Part shown: in pieces, positions 48,093 to 51,874 of the stretch
Position numbering within the stretch: position 1 is the stretch's first letter
Layout of the letters: every line of letters starts with the position of its first letter
NCBI RefSeq assembly: GCF_027921765.1
Contig: NZ_BSEJ01000020.1
Coordinates: forward strand, 1 to 51,874
Source: Microbacterium barkeri
GTDB taxonomy: Bacteria; Actinomycetota; Actinomycetes; Actinomycetales; Microbacteriaceae
DNA length: 51,874 nt
Reading direction: 5' to 3'
Translations under genes and position numbers: made by a program
Notes under the pieces: generated by a model
Told to the model about the DNA's origin: nothing
What the model saw: only the letters and a program-made list of their open reading frames with translations
The model's database searches: none

Positions 48093-49949
48093 ATGCCCGC
48101 ACTCCGCTCTCGCACCATCACGCACGGCCGCAACATGGCCGGCGCCCGCGCACTGCTGCGCGCCGCCGGCGTCCCCGGCGCCGACATCGGCCGGAAGCCG
48201 ATCATCGCGGTCGCCAACTCGTTCACCGAGTTCGTGCCCGGCCACACGCACCTCGCGCCTGTGGGCCGCATCGTCTCCGACGCGATCACCGCCGCGGGCG
48301 GGGTGCCGCGCGAGTTCAACACGATCGCGGTCGACGACGGCATCGCCATGGGCCACGGCGGCATGCTCTACTCGCTGCCGTCTCGCGACCTCATCGCCGA
48401 CTCGGTCGAGTACATGGTGAACGCGCACTGCGCCGACGCCCTCGTGTGCATCTCGAACTGCGACAAGATCACGCCCGGGATGCTGCTGGCCGCTCTGCGC
48501 CTCAACATCCCGACCGTCTTCGTCTCGGGCGGGCCCATGGAGGCCGGCCGCGCGACGCTCGTCGACGGCACCGTGCGCACCCTCGATCTCGTCGACGCGA
48601 TCTCGGAGGCCGTGAACGAGAACGTCTCTGACGCAGACATCCAGCGCATCGAGGAGTCGGCCTGCCCCACCTGCGGATCGTGCTCGGGGATGTTCACGGC
48701 GAACTCGATGAACTGCCTCACGGAGGCGATCGGCCTCTCGCTCCCGGGCAACGGCTCGGTGCTCGCGACCCACACCGCGCGCCGCGCGCTCTACGAGAAG
48801 GCCGGCTCGCTGGTCGTCGACATCACGCGCCGCTACTACGACGAGGACGACGCCTCGGTCCTCCCGCGCAGCATCGCGACGCCTGCCGCATTCGGCAACG
48901 CGATGGCGCTCGACATCGCGATGGGCGGGTCGACGAACACGATCCTGCACCTGCTCGCGGCCGCGCACGAGGCCGGCGTCGCGTTCGGGCTCGATGAGAT
49001 CGACGAGGTCTCGCGCCGCGTGCCGTGTCTCGCGAAGGTCGCGCCGAACGTCGCGAACGGCCGGACCTACTACATGGAGGATGTGCACCGCGCGGGCGGC
49101 ATCCCCGCGCTCCTCGGCGAGCTGCGCCGCGGCGGGCTCCTCGACGAGAACGTGCACACGGTGCACGCGCAGACGCTGGGCGCCTGGCTCGACGAGTGGG
49201 ATGTCCGCGGCGGCTCCGCGAGCGACGAGGCCGTCGAGCTGTGGCACGCGGCGCCCGGCGGGCGCCGCTCGGCGACGGCCTTCTCGCAGTCCGAGCGCTG
49301 GGCGGCGCTCGACCTCGACGCCGAGGGCGGCTGCATCCGCGACGTCGCGCACGCGTACTCGAAGGACGGCGGCCTCGCGGTCCTGCGCGGCAACATCGCC
49401 GTCGACGGCGCGGTCGTGAAGACCGCGGGCGTCGACCCGTCGATCTGGACGTTCTCGGGCCCCGCGGTCGTGTGCGAGTCGCAGGACGAGGCGGTGCAGA
49501 AGATCCTCGCGAAGGAGGTCGCGGAGGGCGACGTCGTCGTGATCCGCTACGAGGGCCCCAAGGGGGGCCCTGGCATGCAGGAGATGCTGTACCCGACGTC
49601 GTTCCTCAAGGGGCGCGGCCTCGGCAAGAGCTGCGCGCTCATCACCGACGGCCGCTTCTCGGGTGGCACGTCGGGTCTCTCGATCGGACACGTCTCCCCC
49701 GAGGCCGCGGCGGGCGGGCTCATCGCGCTCGTGGAGGACGGCGACATCATCTCGATCGACATCCCCACGCGCGCGATCTCGCTCGACGTCGCACCCGAGG
49801 AGCTCGAGCGCCGTCGCGCTGCGCTCGAGGCGGGCGGGGGCTACCGGCCGAAGAACCGCGTCCGCGAGGTCTCGCCCGCGCTGCGCGCCTACGCGGCCTT
49901 CGCGCAGTCGGCCGACAAGGGCGCTGTCCGGATCGTCCCCGAGATCTGA
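48093..49949 (+). CDS. ilvD: Dihydroxy-acid dehydratase IlvD
   Basis: The 618-residue protein is full length for IlvD. It has the iron-sulfur cysteines in [13 protein letters not shown] (Cys123) and [22 protein letters not shown] (Cys191/194 region), [12 protein letters not shown], and the C-terminal [22 protein letters not shown]. It dehydrates 2,3-dihydroxy-acids to 2-oxo acids in valine, leucine and isoleucine synthesis. ATG 48093 follows GGAG/GGGAG. The other ilv genes are not in the window. It lies divergent from the MmyB-type regulator. Confidence 0.97.
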   Translation: MPALRSRTITHGRNMAGARALLRAAGVPGADIGRKPIIAVANSFTEFVPGHTHLAPVGRIVSDAITAAGGVPREFNTIAVDDGIAMGHGGMLYSLPSRDLIADSVEYMVNAHCADALVCISNCDKITPGMLLAALRLNIPTVFVSGGPMEAGRATLVDGTVRTLDLVDAISEAVNENVSDADIQRIEESACPTCGSCSGMFTANSMNCLTEAIGLSLPGNGSVLATHTARRALYEKAGSLVVDITRRYYDEDDASVLPRSIATPAAFGNAMALDIAMGGSTNTILHLLAAAHEAGVAFGLDEIDEVSRRVPCLAKVAPNVANGRTYYMEDVHRAGGIPALLGELRRGGLLDENVHTVHAQTLGAWLDEWDVRGGSASDEAVELWHAAPGGRRSATAFSQSERWAALDLDAEGGCIRDVAHAYSKDGGLAVLRGNIAVDGAVVKTAGVDPSIWTFSGPAVVCESQDEAVQKILAKEVAEGDVVVIRYEGPKGGPGMQEMLYPTSFLKGRGLGKSCALITDGRFSGGTSGLSIGHVSPEAAAGGLIALVEDGDIISIDIPTRAISLDVAPEELERRRAALEAGGGYRPKNRVREVSPALRAYAAFAQSADKGAVRIVPEI

Positions 49950-49980
49950 TCGGGGCATCCGGATGCGAGAGGATGGTCGG

Positions 49981-50475
49981 GTGCTGCGCCCCGCTCAGAC
50001 CGACGACGCCCCGGCCATCCTCGCGCTGCGCGATGCGCTCGCGCGCTGGCATCTCTCGCGCGGCATCCGCCAGTGGACGCCCGGGCAGGTGCCGCTCGCC
50101 GAGATCCAGGCGCAGATCGCGGTTGGCCAGTGGCACGTCCTCGATGATCGCGACGGGATCGAGGCGACCGTGCGGGTGCTCGACGACGACCCGCTCTTCT
50201 GGCCCGACGCCGAGGGAGACGACGCCGGATACATCCACGGCCTCATGGTCGCGCGGTCGCGCGCGGGCGAGGGCCTCGGCGGGCGCGTCCTCGCGTTCGC
50301 CGAGGGGATGATCCGCTCACGAGGGTGGGCCGCGGCGCGGCTCGACTGCGTCGCGTCGAACGCGGATCTGCGCGGCTACTACGAGGGCCGAGGGTACGTC
50401 TTCCAGGGCGTCCGCGAGTTCCCGCCGGACATCGGGCGGGTGCCGGCCGCGCTCTTCGAGAAGCCGCTCGACTGA
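49981..50475 (+). CDS. GNAT family N-acetyltransferase
   Basis: The ~164-residue protein opens LRPAQTDDAPAILALRDALARWHLSRGI and has the acetyl-CoA-binding motif ARSRAGEGLGGRVLAFAE (R/Q-x-x-G-x-G/A) near 92-105, then LDCVASNADLRGYYEGRGYVFQGV. It would transfer an acetyl group to an amine or similar acceptor; the acceptor is unknown. GTG 49981 is preferred over ATG 49963 since it gives the usual GNAT start; both lack a strong ribosome site. It begins 31 nt after ilvD and could be co-transcribed. Confidence 0.88.
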   Translation: MLRPAQTDDAPAILALRDALARWHLSRGIRQWTPGQVPLAEIQAQIAVGQWHVLDDRDGIEATVRVLDDDPLFWPDAEGDDAGYIHGLMVARSRAGEGLGGRVLAFAEGMIRSRGWAAARLDCVASNADLRGYYEGRGYVFQGVREFPPDIGRVPAALFEKPLD

Positions 50476-50476
50476 G

Positions 50477-50535
50477 GATCGTGGGCGGAGTCCCCCGCTC
50501 CCCCGCTCGGTGAGAAGGGGCGTCCGCCCACGATC
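50477..50535. terminator. Bidirectional hairpin between convergent genes
   Basis: A perfect 13-bp stem (GATCGTGGGCGGA / TCCGCCCACGATC) with a 33-nt loop starts 1 nt after the GNAT stop and ends 5 nt before the convergent gene's end. Confidence 0.65.
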
Positions 50536-50540
50536 GGCCG

Positions 50541-51098
50541 TCAGGAGGGGATCGCCACCGTGAGCTGGCGCATCCGCTCGCGCTGCGACGCCGCCTCGGC
50601 ATGCTCGACATGGAAGCAGTCGGCGTGCGCCGCACGGAGCGCCGCCATCACCTCGCGCGAGACGTCGAGGCGATCCACGGGCTGCGCGCCCTGGGGGAAC
50701 GCCCGCACATCGTCGAAGTCGTTGTCATCGAGCAGCAGCAGGAAGTAGGGCGGGATGCCCTCGGGCGTCGCGAGCGGAACCAGGGCGTACCCCGTGGCGC
50801 CCGTGTCGGCGAGGACGGTCGCGAAGCGCTGCGAGACGATCGGCGCGACGGGCGTGCTCGACCAGAGGATGTCGCCGAGGCGGCCGCCGCGCTCGAACGC
50901 GAGTCGCAGCGGCGGGAGCGACGCGATGTCGCCGGCGGCGAGGACCTCGTCGATCGCGCGCCCGTCTGGCAGCTCCCACCAGCGCTCGTCGTCCCATCCG
51001 TCCCAGGCGATGAGAGCCCAGGCGTCGTCATCCGCGCAGCAGCCCTCGATGACCTCGCGGCCCGCGTAGCCGCGGCGGCCGCCGATCTGCTTGAGCAC
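50541..51098 (-). CDS. Hypothetical protein, Imm11 (DUF1629)-like
   Basis: The 185-residue acidic protein has no signal peptide. Blocks such as LRLAFERGGRLGDILWSSTPVAPIVSQRFATVLADTGATGYALVPL and YFLLLL suggest the Imm11/DUF1629 group of immunity proteins found beside polymorphic toxins, but the match is from memory and weak. No toxin gene is seen here. The start is GTG 51098, 3 nt after the stop of a small upstream ORF, so translation may be coupled. Function is open. Confidence 0.6.
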   Translation of the reverse strand: MLKQIGGRRGYAGREVIEGCCADDDAWALIAWDGWDDERWWELPDGRAIDEVLAAGDIASLPPLRLAFERGGRLGDILWSSTPVAPIVSQRFATVLADTGATGYALVPLATPEGIPPYFLLLLDDNDFDDVRAFPQGAQPVDRLDVSREVMAALRAAHADCFHVEHAEAASQRERMRQLTVAIPS

Positions 51099-51101
51099 GG
51101 G

Positions 51102-51254
51102 TCACCGCCCCGTCGGACGGTGGTAGCCGTCGGTCAACGGCGGGAAATGCGGGATGGGCACTGGCCGCTGCGACGGGTGCCTCCCGTTCGCGGCGCCGGC
51201 ACGGCGGAAACCGTCGCGTCTGTGGGGGTCTGCGTTCTGCAGGGGTTCGATCAT
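51102..51254 (-). CDS. Small ORF upstream of the Imm11-like gene
   Basis: A 50-codon frame starts at ATG 51254, with GAGGA about 9 nt upstream, and stops 3 nt before the next gene. The product is rich in Arg, Pro and His and ends FPPLTDGYHRPTGR. It could be a leader peptide, a small partner protein or the remnant of a toxin tail. No family is recognised. Confidence 0.4.
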   Translation of the reverse strand: MIEPLQNADPHRRDGFRRAGAANGRHPSQRPVPIPHFPPLTDGYHRPTGR

Positions 51255-51322
51255 GGTGCACGTCCTCGTCTGTCGTGTGGTCTTCGTCGATCACGCGATG
51301 TCGCACTCCCGGGTGCGAGGGC

Positions 51323-51354
51323 AACGCCGGCGGCGCGAGTGCGCCGCCGGCGTT
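51323..51354 (-). terminator. Terminator hairpin of csbD
   Basis: A perfect 14-bp stem (AACGCCGGCGGCGC / GCGCCGCCGGCGTT, loop GAGT) lies 11 nt after the csbD stop on the minus strand. No long U-tract follows, as is common in this group. Confidence 0.75.
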
Positions 51355-51365
51355 GAGGAGGCCTC

Positions 51366-51536
51366 TTACTTGAAGGCGTCCTTGACGTTCTCTCCGGCCT
51401 TCTTGAGCTTCGCGCCGAACTGGTCGGCCTCGCCCTCGGCCTCGAGCTCTTCGTTGTCCGTGGCCTTGCCGGTGGCTTCCTTCGCCTTGCCCGCGATGTC
51501 CTGCCCGGCGTTCTCGATCTTGTCGTCGAGTCCCAT
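51366..51536 (-). CDS. csbD: CsbD family stress-response protein
   Basis: The 56-residue, highly charged protein reads GLDDKIENAGQDIAGKAKEATGKATDNEELEAEG, the CsbD pattern of Lys/Glu-rich helices. Family members are small general-stress proteins of unknown mechanism (first seen as sigma-B targets in Bacillus). ATG 51536 follows GAGGAGG at 4 nt. It is followed by a strong hairpin. The long gap 51537-51738 upstream should hold its promoter, but no clear hexamers are seen. Confidence 0.93.
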   Translation of the reverse strand: MGLDDKIENAGQDIAGKAKEATGKATDNEELEAEGEADQFGAKLKKAGENVKDAFK

Positions 51537-51680
51537 GGGGCCTCCTCTCGTCGTGCCTTCGGTCGTGCAGACCATTCGACTACACGCGACGGGCAGGCAG
51601 AACGGGGTTGACAGAGCGAGGAGGAGAAGGCAGGGGCCCTGCGCGCCTCTCATCGCTCGTATCTCTTTACGAATCTGGAG

Positions 51681-51689
51681 TTATCCACA
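51681..51689 (+). promoter_or_regulatory. DnaA-box-like sequence TTATCCACA
   Basis: A perfect 9-bp match to the DnaA box consensus lies 49 nt before the -10 hexamer box's start codon region of the DUF222-type gene (51739). A single box is not an origin; it may reflect a motif that travels with this gene family. Confidence 0.4.
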
Positions 51690-51738
51690 GGTCTGGATTG
51701 TTCGGTGGAATGTCCGATGGGGTGGGTAGTGTGGGGGT

Positions 51739-51874
51739 ATGTCGAGGACGATGCCGCGGGAGGATGCGGGGGTGGGCTGGGAGCCCACTCCGGCGGAGGT
51801 CGCGGTGACGCGTTCGGCGGTGGAGCGGGCGCGTCGGGCGCGGGCTTTGCGGGCGGAGGCGGATGCGCTGGAGA
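51739..51874 (+). CDS. DUF222/13E12-type HNH endonuclease family protein, N-terminal fragment
   Basis: Only the first 45 codons are present; the gene runs off the right edge. The visible protein (PREDAGVGWEPTPAEVAVTR, then an Ala/Arg-rich helix ending ALRAEADALE) fits the N-terminus of DUF222 proteins, usually followed by an HNH nuclease domain. Codons are strongly G-ending (CGG, GCG, GTG), unlike the C-ending codons of neighbours, a trait I connect with 13E12-type repeats. TAGTGT lies 6 nt before the ATG, so leaderless. The family call is tentative because the conserved domain is outside the window. Confidence 0.5.
   Translation, partial: MSRTMPREDAGVGWEPTPAEVAVTRSAVERARRARALRAEADALE

Noticed and set aside
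51681..51689. Replication origin at the TTATCCACA box
   Set aside because: Only one DnaA box is seen and no dnaA, dnaN or gyrB lies nearby, so an origin is not supported.

Overview
The window looks like chromosomal DNA of a high-GC actinobacterium, most likely Microbacteriaceae (Microbacterium-like). The reasons are very high GC with C/G-ending codons, many GTG starts, a dnaK-grpE-dnaJ-hspR operon with HAIR operators, and many genes whose -10 hexamer (TANNNT) lies 5-8 nt before the start codon, which is the layout of leaderless transcripts. Gene names come from sequence motifs and recalled family features; no database search was run.

Left part (1-8.8 kb, all minus strand): a catabolic cluster with a FCD-type GntR regulator, a tripartite tricarboxylate transporter (tctC, tctB, tctA), a dihydrodipicolinate-synthase-family aldolase and the start of a sugar-isomerase-like gene. 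Palindromes sit before gntR and before tctC. Next come an ArsR/SRPBCC pair, an aldehyde dehydrogenase and a LysR regulator.

8.9-15.7 kb: a three-gene plus-strand operon encodes DUF1852 (MesX), a folate-domain-lacking core methionine synthase (MesD-like) and a flavin reductase. The heat-shock operon dnaK-grpE-dnaJ-hspR follows on the minus strand, with two HspR boxes at its promoter.

15.8-30.3 kb: mixed housekeeping and accessory genes. They include two MFS transporters (a third lies at 26.9 kb), a HAD phosphatase, an AraC regulator, a secreted M6 metalloprotease, TfoX-N, two divergent His-rich MarR-like regulators around a long palindrome, YchJ, a GH16-like protein, a lytic transglycosylase, a NUDIX hydrolase, dCTP deaminase and a membrane-anchored protein. 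tRNA-Gly(CCC) follows at 30.4 kb.

30.5-43.3 kb: TetR and DUF952, a 1,194-residue fused heterodimeric-type ABC exporter, a Fic protein, a DUF4430-like lipoprotein, and a single-chain ECF transporter (T, two ATPases and S in one polypeptide). The ECF gene converges on, and overlaps, metH (cobalamin-dependent methionine synthase). The lipoprotein plus ECF may be a cobalamin-uptake system feeding MetH, so the window seems to hold both a B12-dependent and a B12-independent route to methionine.

43.4-51.9 kb: a catalase-fold-like unknown, a second DHDPS-family aldolase, a metallo-beta-lactamase-fold hydrolase, an SRPBCC protein, DUF488, an MmyB-type HTH regulator divergent from ilvD (dihydroxy-acid dehydratase), a GNAT acetyltransferase, an Imm11-like protein with a small upstream ORF, a CsbD stress protein, and the start of a DUF222/13E12-type gene that runs off the window.
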